DNA of 52,137 bases. It comes from Lachnospiraceae bacterium. GTDB lineage: Bacteria; Bacillota; Clostridia; Lachnospirales; Lachnospiraceae. Position 1 is the stretch's first letter. The number at the start of each line of letters is the position of its first letter. The notes under the pieces were generated by a model that was given only the letters and a program-made list of their open reading frames with translations, was not told where the DNA came from and made no database searches. This document shows, piece by piece, positions 26,300 to 34,134 of the stretch. Location: contig JAFYCS010000009.1 of assembly GCA_017539565.1 (NCBI GenBank), positions 1 to 52,137 of the forward strand. The letters are read 5' to 3'. The position numbers and the translations under genes were made by a program.

Positions 26300-27366
26300 T
26301 CAGCACGATAGACAAACTCCACATGGTCCGTTTTTACCATCTCTTTGGTAAAGACGGACCTTTGTGCGGCATTCTGGCATATTACCGGGATAAGACCGTC
26401 AATCTCTGCAGTGCGGACGCAGGTTTTAAAGAGCTTTTTGACCGTATAGCACAGGTATATGAGCGTGAATCGCAGTATTCCGATATCATTGCGGATGATG
26501 AGACAAGGCAGGTCCTTCAGGCGGCCAATGCTTTTTCCGAAGAATCTTTTGAAAAATGCTTAAGCAGTTATACTGAGCATAAGGCGCCAATGGTGGTGTC
26601 GAAGGCATTCAGCCATATCTATATACTACCGATCATAAAATATGTTTTAAAAACACTTTACAGAACAGATGCCGGTGACTTTTCTTTTGCGGATAAGCAA
26701 AGACACTGGTTTGGAAAAGGAGTGATCGATGCCCTGAATAAAGGGCAGGATCTGCATTTCCCGTATCAGATCATTACACATCCTGCGGAACTTTATGAGG
26801 TTACCCTGAGGGACGTACTGTCTGTGGGCAATACTCTTGAGCTGAAGATACTGTATGACGTTGACGGAGTTACGGTAAGTTATCACGATCATGAGCAGTC
26901 ATATAAAGGATACATCGATCTGCGGGTATTAAAGTATAATACGGTACTTAAGCATGTCCTTACACGAAAAGATGCAGTGATACTCAACGAGGAAACAGGC
27001 CTTTCGCCTGAGGAAGGTGTTTATCCGAAAGACCGTATCCTTAAGCTGACAGCTACGGAAAAGAACATCTGGAAGGCTTATAAACTGCCCTGGGGGGAGA
27101 CATTTTTTAGTGCGGAAAATGCCCTGACGGGATATCTGCTCTTTGATACGGAAGATGAGGGAATGGAGATAAATCATTGTACCTGTTTTCAGTATCTTAC
27201 GGACACAGATAAGGCGCGTGTCACTTTCGGAAAATATTCACTGCGTCTGTATGAACGTGAAGACATAACCGAACTGCATCTGCTTGATCCGGTACTGCCG
27301 GGATCGGGACGTTACAGGGAAAAATATTCGGGAAGAATTTACGGAGGAGATAAAAATGCCGGGTGA
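26296..27366 (+). CDS. Hypothetical protein heading the AAA+ operon
   Basis: No family recognised. A soluble protein of about 356 residues without signal or membrane segments. The middle has a two-layer-like alternation of strands and helices (TLELKILYDVDGVTVSYHDHEQS, YKGYIDLRVLKYN). The ATG at 26296 is preferred because it overlaps the upstream stop as ATGA; an in-frame ATG at 26287 is the alternative. Its 3' end overlaps the AAA+ gene by 11 nt. This spacing implies it works with the ATPase, perhaps as an adaptor or substrate-side factor; this is inference from position only. Confidence 0.7.
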   Translation: MISTIDKLHMVRFYHLFGKDGPLCGILAYYRDKTVNLCSADAGFKELFDRIAQVYERESQYSDIIADDETRQVLQAANAFSEESFEKCLSSYTEHKAPMVVSKAFSHIYILPIIKYVLKTLYRTDAGDFSFADKQRHWFGKGVIDALNKGQDLHFPYQIITHPAELYEVTLRDVLSVGNTLELKILYDVDGVTVSYHDHEQSYKGYIDLRVLKYNTVLKHVLTRKDAVILNEETGLSPEEGVYPKDRILKLTATEKNIWKAYKLPWGETFFSAENALTGYLLFDTEDEGMEINHCTCFQYLTDTDKARVTFGKYSLRLYEREDITELHLLDPVLPGSGRYREKYSGRIYGGDKNAG

Positions 27367-29626
27367 TTATTTAAATGCGGGAAAGGCAGTCACTGTAAGA
27401 AAGCTTAATAAGATCATAGATGATCTGAAGAGCGATATGGGAAAACAGTTCCTGCGTTCCGATGAACTGCAGGAGATAATTGACAGCCTGGAACGGATAA
27501 AAAGAGGCACGGAAGAGCCTAAGATAAAACCTCTTGCCCTGTATCTTGATATGATCGATATGATACGCAAACAGGCTTCCCTTCCAAGTAATGTTCCGGG
27601 GCTGATACATAATGCGGAGGACGTATATAACGCCCTGTTTTTATTTGATGAGAATACGCCGGAATTTGAAAAGACGGTGGAAGTGTTTAAGGTACTGGCG
27701 GGAGATAACGGTCTTGTGATGAGGGGCTTCTTTTATCCATATCTTTTTGCCGCTTTCTCAGATAAGATATCATATCTTACGCTGGTACAGGTGATCAGCA
27801 GGCAGCGCAATGCGCTTAAGATCTTTGATGCGATCAAAACCCATGCAATGGAAGTACGTCCTTATATCATAGATGAGGGGGCTTTTCTTACTTACCTTCT
27901 TAACATGGTGAGCAGGCTGGTCAATGAAAGCCCTGATTCATACGGAGCATTTCTTGATAACGAGCTTTGGAAGATGCAGCGCAGTAACGGTGTATATGAT
28001 ATCGATCCCGTGCGACTGGCGCAGGTTGAGAAGAACGTACAGAAAGCAGCGCTCACTGTGGAAAGCGGAAAGAACGTTCTTGATACGCTGGAATTAAAGA
28101 GCCGTGAGATGGAACGCGTAGCAGGCGAGATAGAGGAGCGTTCGAAAGAGACCGCACGTACTACAGAGCTTTATCTGGATACAAAAGTAAAGAGTGCGGT
28201 GGAAAGCATCGAAGCGAAGCTTAAGGAATATGAGGCTCAGCAGAAGGAATCCATCCATCTTGAAAAAGAAGTTTTCTTAAAACAGCTCTTTTCGGAAGCG
28301 GAGACGGAGCTTGGAAAATACAAAGCCCTGGCTAAGACCGTAACGGGTTCGGCTGCGGCAGAGATCAATTCTTTGAGCAGGGAAGCAGATGATGTGATCC
28401 GCCGTATCAGGCAGGCGTCGGATACGGATGAGAGGCTGCGTGATCAGACGAAAAAGCTTAAGGAGGATACGGAACTGCTTGAGAGGATCGCTAAGCTGCA
28501 GGTGCTTAACGACAGCATGATAGAGAGGCTTGGGAAGATCAATGAATCTGCGGAAGCTGAGGAGGTATCTTCCGGGAAGGCAGAGGCTGCAGCGGAGGAT
28601 CTGTCTCCGGCAGTATCTGCTGTGGATATGGCAGCTGCGCAGTCATCAGCTAGTCCTGCGGCGGTTGCGGCAAGCGCTGTAAAGACTGTGCGCCCCATAC
28701 CTTCCGTCAATCCTCTGCTGGACCGTAATGTTCCGTTTAAGGAGCGTTTTGCCATAGCAATGAAGGAAAAAGAACGCAGGATCGCACAGGGAGAGCTCTT
28801 CCATGAAATGTTTGATGATGTGCTTACTGCAGTGATTGAAGAGGTAAACCCTTATCTTATCGGACCTTCAGGCTGCGGAAAGACATATATGGTGCAGCAG
28901 ATAGGTGATCTGCTTAACGTGGATCTTTCTGATATAGGATATATCAATGAGGAATATGATATCTTAGGATACGTTACCGCCATGGGTGAATACAGCGAAT
29001 CGAATTTCTACCGCCTGTATAAATACGGCGGCATAGCCTTCTGCGACGAGCTGGATAACGGTAACAGCAAGGCTACGGTAAAGCTTAATTCATTTCTCTC
29101 AAACCATGTCCATGCAAGCTACTGCTTCCCCGGAGGCGAGAAGGTTGAAAAGCATCCCAACTTCCGCGTGGTGGCAGCAGGAAATACGGACGGAAACGGA
29201 GCAGATATCAATTACAATACCAGAGAGCGCATAGAAGAATCTGTGCAGCAGCGTATGATACCGATATATGTCGGTTATGATAACCGCGTGGAGCAGGCTA
29301 TACTCAGGGATTATCCTGACTGGTTTGAATTTGCCTGCGCATTCCGTTATGCCACCGACCGCTGGAAAGAAGTGAGCGGTATCCCGGCGCAGGGTATCTT
29401 TACCACCAGGGATGCATTCCGCATACGCCAGTATATGGATAACGGAAGCTTCACTCCGGTTAAGATAATGAATTATGAATTTGTCCAAACAAAGGAACCG
29501 GAATACCTGGCATTCTTAAAGGATGAAATCGAAAAGCGCCTTAAGAAGGATTCGGAAAGCTATGGTATCTGGCAACTGTTTGCGTCGGAAGTTGACCGTG
29601 TAAGGAGATCGGGAAGAAAAGGATAA
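27356..29626 (+). CDS. MoxR-like AAA+ ATPase with long N-terminal coiled coil
   Basis: A 756-residue cytosolic ATPase. The N-terminal third is helical, then a coiled coil (about 225-395, charged heptads such as ELKSREMERVAGEIEERSKE), an Ala/Ser-rich linker (about 405-450) and a C-terminal AAA module: Walker A GPSGCGKTYM near 503, Walker B GGIAFCDELDNG near 560, sensor region VVAAGNTDGNGADINYNTRERIEES near 605. The AAA sequence is of the AAA_5/MoxR chaperone type that remodels partner complexes. GGAGGAGA precedes ATG 27356; upstream in-frame starts lie inside the previous gene. A MoxR ATPase with a long coiled coil and the partners encoded next is unusual. Confidence 0.82.
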   Translation: MPGDYLNAGKAVTVRKLNKIIDDLKSDMGKQFLRSDELQEIIDSLERIKRGTEEPKIKPLALYLDMIDMIRKQASLPSNVPGLIHNAEDVYNALFLFDENTPEFEKTVEVFKVLAGDNGLVMRGFFYPYLFAAFSDKISYLTLVQVISRQRNALKIFDAIKTHAMEVRPYIIDEGAFLTYLLNMVSRLVNESPDSYGAFLDNELWKMQRSNGVYDIDPVRLAQVEKNVQKAALTVESGKNVLDTLELKSREMERVAGEIEERSKETARTTELYLDTKVKSAVESIEAKLKEYEAQQKESIHLEKEVFLKQLFSEAETELGKYKALAKTVTGSAAAEINSLSREADDVIRRIRQASDTDERLRDQTKKLKEDTELLERIAKLQVLNDSMIERLGKINESAEAEEVSSGKAEAAAEDLSPAVSAVDMAAAQSSASPAAVAASAVKTVRPIPSVNPLLDRNVPFKERFAIAMKEKERRIAQGELFHEMFDDVLTAVIEEVNPYLIGPSGCGKTYMVQQIGDLLNVDLSDIGYINEEYDILGYVTAMGEYSESNFYRLYKYGGIAFCDELDNGNSKATVKLNSFLSNHVHASYCFPGGEKVEKHPNFRVVAAGNTDGNGADINYNTRERIEESVQQRMIPIYVGYDNRVEQAILRDYPDWFEFACAFRYATDRWKEVSGIPAQGIFTTRDAFRIRQYMDNGSFTPVKIMNYEFVQTKEPEYLAFLKDEIEKRLKKDSESYGIWQLFASEVDRVRRSGRKG

Positions 29627-30516
29627 TGAAGCTTAAGCCCGTCATGTTTAATGACGAAAATGAAATATACAGTATTTACCGTATCGATTTCCACTCCCTT
29701 ACGGATCTGGAACTGTTCCTTTCTGCGGGGCCCAGCATAAACAAGGAGATCTTTCCTACCCAGAAGAGTAAAGTGCTTCCCGAAGATTTTGCGGGGGCAC
29801 CGCTGGAAGATGCCATAAGATACTGCCACGGCGGCTATGACAGGGATCTTGACCTGTTCCTTAAGCTGAAAAAAGAACTGGAGAATACGTACAGAAAACC
29901 GGTAAAGCTGCGAAGGAGTGTTCCGGCTGTTGTGGGCTCACGCCCCCATGTTCCCAACTTTGTGGCAGGAACGCCCAAGACCATGTGGCGTCTGGACCGG
30001 GCAAGAGAAAAGAAGTTCATAGACGTTTATATCAATCTGGTATACAGCGGCTTTACGACTGAGGAGCAGATACGTAACAGGGGCATCCTTACCCTTAACA
30101 TGATAAACCTTTTTGAGCAGAATGACATCGCGGTGAATCTGAAGGCCTTTGAAGCGAGCTTCGTGAAGAACGAGATCTTCATTGCCGATGTGAGCTTAAA
30201 GAGACCGGGCCAGGTGCTTAACGTGGGCAAATGCTATTATCCGCTGTGCGGAAAGGAATTCGTACGAAGGATACTTTTAAGGGTAAAGGAATCCATGCCC
30301 TTTAAGCAGAAGTGGAGTGTGGGATACGGCAGCGGCCTTCCCGTGGATCTCTTAAAGAAGGTGCTGAACATAGGGGATAACAAGATCCTCATACGTTCAC
30401 CACTGGAGATGGGCCTTAAAGGAAAGAATATTTTTGAGGATGCTGATATCTTTTTTGAGCAGCTGCATCTTAGCGATAATATATATGTGCCGCAGAATAT
30501 ACGTCATTCTGGGTAA
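29626..30516 (+). CDS. Possible degenerate VWA-type (DUF7192-like) partner of the AAA+ ATPase
   Basis: A 296-residue soluble protein. The central GSRPHVPNFVAGTPKTM and the alternating strand-helix run FIDVYINLVYSG / ILTLNMINLFEQND / IAVNLKAFEA / EFVRRILLRVKESMP recall DUF7192-type proteins, which look like von Willebrand A folds without the metal site. This is from memory and is tentative. MoxR ATPases are often paired with VWA proteins, which supports the guess. ATG overlaps the upstream stop by one base (TAATG), with AAAAGGA before it. The last residues HSG and the stop come from a dispersed repeat (copy 5), so the native C-terminus may have been altered. Confidence 0.6.
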   Translation: MKLKPVMFNDENEIYSIYRIDFHSLTDLELFLSAGPSINKEIFPTQKSKVLPEDFAGAPLEDAIRYCHGGYDRDLDLFLKLKKELENTYRKPVKLRRSVPAVVGSRPHVPNFVAGTPKTMWRLDRAREKKFIDVYINLVYSGFTTEEQIRNRGILTLNMINLFEQNDIAVNLKAFEASFVKNEIFIADVSLKRPGQVLNVGKCYYPLCGKEFVRRILLRVKESMPFKQKWSVGYGSGLPVDLLKKVLNIGDNKILIRSPLEMGLKGKNIFEDADIFFEQLHLSDNIYVPQNIRHSG

Positions 30517-30530
30517 GCGAAGAATCTTTA
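30502..30530 (+). repeat. Short dispersed hairpin repeat, copy 5 (overlaps the stop at 30516)
   Basis: Starts CGTCATTCTGGG and ends GAAGAATCTTT; arms ATTCT and AGAAT pair. It supplies the stop TAA of the upstream gene and ends 25 nt before the next start. Confidence 0.8.
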
Positions 30531-30555
30531 CGAAGATTATTATAAGGAACAACAC

Positions 30556-31197
30556 ATGAGCCAAAAAGAATTTTCTACTCTTACGGATATATTGAATCAC
30601 GGACTCGGAAGCCAGAACCGGCTTGCGGAGCTTAATAAGCTTGTCTCCGAACGTATAAAAAATATAGATCATCATAAGCTTCATGACATGATCAACGAGC
30701 TTCTTTCAATAGCCGAAGAACCTGAGCTTAATAAGATGACGGATAAAGAAAAGCGCCTGGATGAATTAAACAGCAGTTTCTCCGATATCCGTATTGAGAT
30801 CCTGAAGGAGGCAGAGCTTTTCCGGGCCCTGCGTATGACTAATGATGCATATATCTCACGCCTGGATGAAGAGCTTAGTGAGGCGGAAGAGTATCTTGAA
30901 AAGCCTGCAGATAAAGACCTGGCAGATGCTTATACCGGATATGATATCATGCAGAAGAGGGCTCAGGAACTTAAGCTTACAAGGAGTGTTGCCTTAAGCT
31001 TTTCAAAACAGATCAGCTTATCGGCAGATAATCTGACATCTCTTTCTGACCGTGTATGGAATGTGCAGATGAACCTTATCCCGCTGCTGCGTGGAATGAT
31101 CTCCGCAGAGACCTTAAAGATCATGAGGGATGAGCTGAATATGCTCTTTAAGGAACCGTCGGAAAACCGGGAGGATGGTCTTCCGGTTTATGTATAA
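30556..31197 (+). CDS. TelA-like (toxic anion resistance family) short helical protein
   Basis: A 213-residue all-helical protein. The C-terminal part (KRAQELKLTRSVALSFSKQIS...NVQMNLIPLLRG, about 132-185) matches the TelA/KlaA signature, in which a DLxLSR-type helix, a PQI turn and an IPLW/LPL helix recur. Normal TelA proteins are 350-400 residues, so this is a shortened relative. TelA appears in tellurite and Ter-type stress systems, often with VWA and ATPase genes. AAGGA precedes ATG. It is downstream of the AAA+ and VWA-like genes on the same strand, which suggests a shared complex. Confidence 0.6.
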   Translation: MSQKEFSTLTDILNHGLGSQNRLAELNKLVSERIKNIDHHKLHDMINELLSIAEEPELNKMTDKEKRLDELNSSFSDIRIEILKEAELFRALRMTNDAYISRLDEELSEAEEYLEKPADKDLADAYTGYDIMQKRAQELKLTRSVALSFSKQISLSADNLTSLSDRVWNVQMNLIPLLRGMISAETLKIMRDELNMLFKEPSENREDGLPVYV

Positions 31198-31225
31198 AAA
31201 GAACCGGCTGAAGTTACCGGGCAGA

Positions 31226-31254
31226 TTGCAGATCATTTGCGAAATGCTTATAAT
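31226..31254 (+). promoter_or_regulatory. Sigma-A promoter for the lipoprotein gene
   Basis: TTGCAG at 31226-31231, a 17-nt spacer, TATAAT at 31249-31254. The ATG at 31288 follows with a good AAGGAGG site. Confidence 0.75.
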
Positions 31255-31287
31255 AAAAATTGATGATATGCAGGAAGGAGGCGCAGT

Positions 31288-31734
31288 ATGAAAAAAGCAT
31301 ATTTGCTCATAGGGCTTATACTTGTGCTTTCCCTTTCATGCTGCGGGAAAACACAGCAGGCTCCTGCGGGGAGCGTTGATCCTAAACCTGCTGTTTCACA
31401 GGAGTCTCCGGTATCCGATCAGGCTTCAGTGTCTGCTGATGATCCGGTCTTCTATGGCGAAACGGCATTTTGGATCAAAAAAGGTGATGAGATCTCTGTT
31501 AATCTGGGATCTCTTGAGTATTATGATGCGCTGGATAGTGTCTGTGTGCGTAACATAAAGACGCAGGATGAAGTAAAACTCCCGGTGTCTGAGGAATTTA
31601 AGTATACGGCTGAAGAAGACGGGGCTTATTATGTTTATGCTGTCACGGTCGACGGCAAATGCGTTGACCTGTCGAAAACAATCGATGCCCCGCTCAAAAT
31701 ATCGACAGACAGCAGCGGTTTCATAGGATTATGA
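31288..31734 (+). CDS. Small lipoprotein, function unknown
   Basis: A 148-residue exported protein with signal MKKAYLLIGLILVLSLSCC; the lipobox gives a lipidated Cys near residue 18-19 (SLSCC). A Ser/Pro-rich spacer (about 22-55) is followed by one compact domain of strands ending in SSGFIGL (YYVYAVTVDGKCVDLS). The fold may be Ig-like; no family recognised. GAAGGAGGCGC lies before the ATG, and it has a strong promoter of its own, so it can be expressed apart from the AAA+ genes. Confidence 0.7.
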   Translation: MKKAYLLIGLILVLSLSCCGKTQQAPAGSVDPKPAVSQESPVSDQASVSADDPVFYGETAFWIKKGDEISVNLGSLEYYDALDSVCVRNIKTQDEVKLPVSEEFKYTAEEDGAYYVYAVTVDGKCVDLSKTIDAPLKISTDSSGFIGL

Positions 31735-31856
31735 AAATGAACAATGAGGCAACGGAAGCGCAAAGGCAGGGTTAAGATCTGTCATCTGTAAGCCGATATA
31801 TTATAGTAGTGTTTTCAGAAAAGGATTTCAGTGGTTTCTACATGGAGGTAGAGAGC

Positions 31857-32918
31857 ATGATAGGGATTCAGTGGACATCTGCATATCAGCAGATAAATTC
31901 AATATGGCAGAAGAAAACAACGGGAAAGGACCGGGCAGCTAAGACTGTGCCCGGTTTTTCTGATATCTCCGAAAAGTTGGATGCGGATAAAGCAAAGCAG
32001 GAACAGAGGATGCGCGAAATGTTAAGAGAACTTAAGCGCAGCTCCCGGAATGATCAGAATCCCTATTCTGCCACAACACAGGATAAGAAGAACGGCTTCC
32101 TTGAACTTTCAGGTTCTCCCGAGGCTGATAAAGAAGAGGAAGAAAAAAAGAATAAGCCTGTAAACTATAACAGTAAGGAAGTGGAGAGCAAGATACAGCA
32201 GGCTAAGAATTCCACGGGGGCTGCCCAGGCTGTGATATCGGCGAAAAGAAAAGTGCTTGAAGTGAAGCGTAAGATATCGGCAGGGGAGGGTGATCCTGAG
32301 GAGCTGCAGCTTGCCCTTACCCACGCCAGGCGCATGGAGCTTGTAGCCAGAAAGAAAAAGAACCATCTCGAAATGGAGGAACTGGCCCGCATCACGCAGA
32401 AAAGGGATGAGAGGGCAGATAAAGAAGAGGAGGCTGCGCAGGAGCTTAAGAGTTCTGTTGTGTCCGCAGATGAGGAAAAGATCAGCAGACGTGAAGATAA
32501 GATCTTTGACGAGCGGCAGAAGATAATCTCTGATGCAGTGGATGAATTCAATGAAAATCCCGGAGGGCTTTCCGATAAGATGCTTTCCGACATGAATAAG
32601 ATGATAGCCGAATTCGGAGAGGATGAGCTTAAGGAACTGGAAGAGGCCATGGAGATGCTTGAGGATATGGAGATCATCAATCCCCATATGAGTAAGGAGG
32701 ATCTGGAAGATCTTAAAAGAAAACACAGGGCCTCAGAGGAGAAGGCTATGGTAAAAGCCGATATGGATTATCTTAAAGGCATGATAAAGCACCAAATGGA
32801 TAAAGGGCCGGAAGGTTTTAAGATGGAGCCGGTAAGCGCACCGGTAAGCACTACGGCAGCCGTTTCCGTGCCGGATATGTCTGCGGCAGGTTGCGTATCG
32901 ATAGATGTGCAGGTATGA
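31857..32918 (+). CDS. Highly charged coiled-coil protein, function unknown
   Basis: A 353-residue soluble protein dominated by charged helices: residues about 35-65 (KQEQRMREMLRELKRS), 100-215 (KRKVLEVKRKISAGEGDPEELQLALTHARRMELVARKKK) and 215-310 (EDELKELEEAMEMLEDME). The segment around KRKISAGEGDPEELQLAL resembles conserved unnamed proteins that I associate with Lachnospiraceae. ATG 31857 is chosen because GGAGG lies 8 nt before it; an upstream GTG has no such site. A weak -10 (TATTAT/TATAGT near 31796) suggests its own promoter. It may be a scaffold related to the operon upstream. Confidence 0.7.
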   Translation: MIGIQWTSAYQQINSIWQKKTTGKDRAAKTVPGFSDISEKLDADKAKQEQRMREMLRELKRSSRNDQNPYSATTQDKKNGFLELSGSPEADKEEEEKKNKPVNYNSKEVESKIQQAKNSTGAAQAVISAKRKVLEVKRKISAGEGDPEELQLALTHARRMELVARKKKNHLEMEELARITQKRDERADKEEEAAQELKSSVVSADEEKISRREDKIFDERQKIISDAVDEFNENPGGLSDKMLSDMNKMIAEFGEDELKELEEAMEMLEDMEIINPHMSKEDLEDLKRKHRASEEKAMVKADMDYLKGMIKHQMDKGPEGFKMEPVSAPVSTTAAVSVPDMSAAGCVSIDVQV

Positions 32919-33024
32919 TGCTGTTCTTTTGCCTGCTTGCGGAAATCTTCGTGAGGTTGTATCTTATTATGTAACAACACCGGCTGTGGCATAAGTATTC
33001 TATTAACCTTTGGAGGATAGTTAA

Positions 33025-34059
33025 ATGAAGAATGTGACATTGGGCAGGACCGGGATTACAGTACCGCAGAACGGATTCGGCGCATTGCCGGTGCAGAGGG
33101 TATCTGTAGAAGAAGCAGTAAAGCTTCTCAGAAAAGCCTATGCAGGGGGTATGCGCTTTTTTGATACCGCAAGGGCATACAGTGACAGTGAGATAAAGGT
33201 GGGAGCTGCCTTCGGCGACGGATATATTGACAGGAAGGACATAATCATCGCCACCAAGACTGCGGCTAAAAAGCCGGAGGATTTTTGGAAGGATCTGGAA
33301 ACTTCCCTTAATAATCTTAAGACAGATTATATCGATATCTATCAGTTCCATATGATGGGAGAATGCTGGAAGCCCGGCCAGGATAACGGCATGTATGAAT
33401 GCATGCTCAAGGCTAAAGAGCAGGGAAAGATCAGGCATATAAGCGGTACAGCCCACAAGCTTGGTGTAGCCAGGGAGATAGTTGAGTCGGGGCTTTATGA
33501 TACGCTTCAGTATCCCATAAGTTATCTTGCAGATGATAAAGAGATAGAACTGATACATCTCTGTAATGAAAAGAACGTGGGACTTATCTGTATGAAAGGA
33601 CTGGCCGGCGGGCTTATCAGCAATTCAAGGGCCGCGCAGGCTTTCATATCACAGTTCGATGGAGCAGTGCCCATTTGGGGCATACAGAGGGAGAGCGAAC
33701 TGGATGAGTGGCTTTCCTACATGGATGATACCCCTGTGATGGATGAGGAGATAAAAGCCTTTATCAAAAAAGAGCAGGATGAGCTTAAGGGTGAATTCTG
33801 CCGCGGCTGTGGTTACTGCATGCCCTGCACCGTAGGCATACAGATCAACCAGTGCAACCGCATGAGCCTTATGCTGCGTCGTGCGCCTTCGCAGGGCTGG
33901 CTATCCGAATACTGGCAGGCCGAGATGCAAAAGGCGGAGAAGTGCATAAGCTGCGGAGCCTGCCTTCCCAAGTGCCCTTACGGACTGAATATACCTAAGC
34001 TGTTAAAGAAGAATATAGAGGATTACCGTGAGGTTTTAGCCGGTAACCGGAAGGTTTAA
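33025..34059 (+). CDS. Aldo/keto reductase with C-terminal 4Fe-4S ferredoxin domain
   Basis: A 344-residue cytosolic oxidoreductase. The barrel (about 1-270) shows RTGITVPQNGFG, FDTARAYSDSE (catalytic Asp/Tyr), KTAAKK and QFHMMGE. The C-terminal part has two cysteine clusters, CRGCGYCMPC near 253 and CISCGACLPKCPYG near 312, as in clostridial iron-sulfur aldo/keto reductases that pass electrons from ferredoxin-like carriers. GGAGGATAG precedes the ATG. The natural substrate is unknown. Single gene. Confidence 0.9.
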   Translation: MKNVTLGRTGITVPQNGFGALPVQRVSVEEAVKLLRKAYAGGMRFFDTARAYSDSEIKVGAAFGDGYIDRKDIIIATKTAAKKPEDFWKDLETSLNNLKTDYIDIYQFHMMGECWKPGQDNGMYECMLKAKEQGKIRHISGTAHKLGVAREIVESGLYDTLQYPISYLADDKEIELIHLCNEKNVGLICMKGLAGGLISNSRAAQAFISQFDGAVPIWGIQRESELDEWLSYMDDTPVMDEEIKAFIKKEQDELKGEFCRGCGYCMPCTVGIQINQCNRMSLMLRRAPSQGWLSEYWQAEMQKAEKCISCGACLPKCPYGLNIPKLLKKNIEDYREVLAGNRKV

Positions 34060-34082
34060 GGCTTTTATTACAAAACTGTAAT

Positions 34083-34112
34083 TTGATTGTGTTTTATAGG
34101 ATATGCTATACT
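34083..34112 (+). promoter_or_regulatory. Sigma-A promoter with extended -10 for the permease gene
   Basis: TTGATT at 34083-34088, an 18-nt spacer, TATACT at 34107-34112 preceded by TGC (extended -10). The ribosome site GAGGAGAGG and the ATG at 34135 follow. Confidence 0.75.
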
Positions 34113-34134
34113 TTTCGCATAGAGGAGAGGCAGC

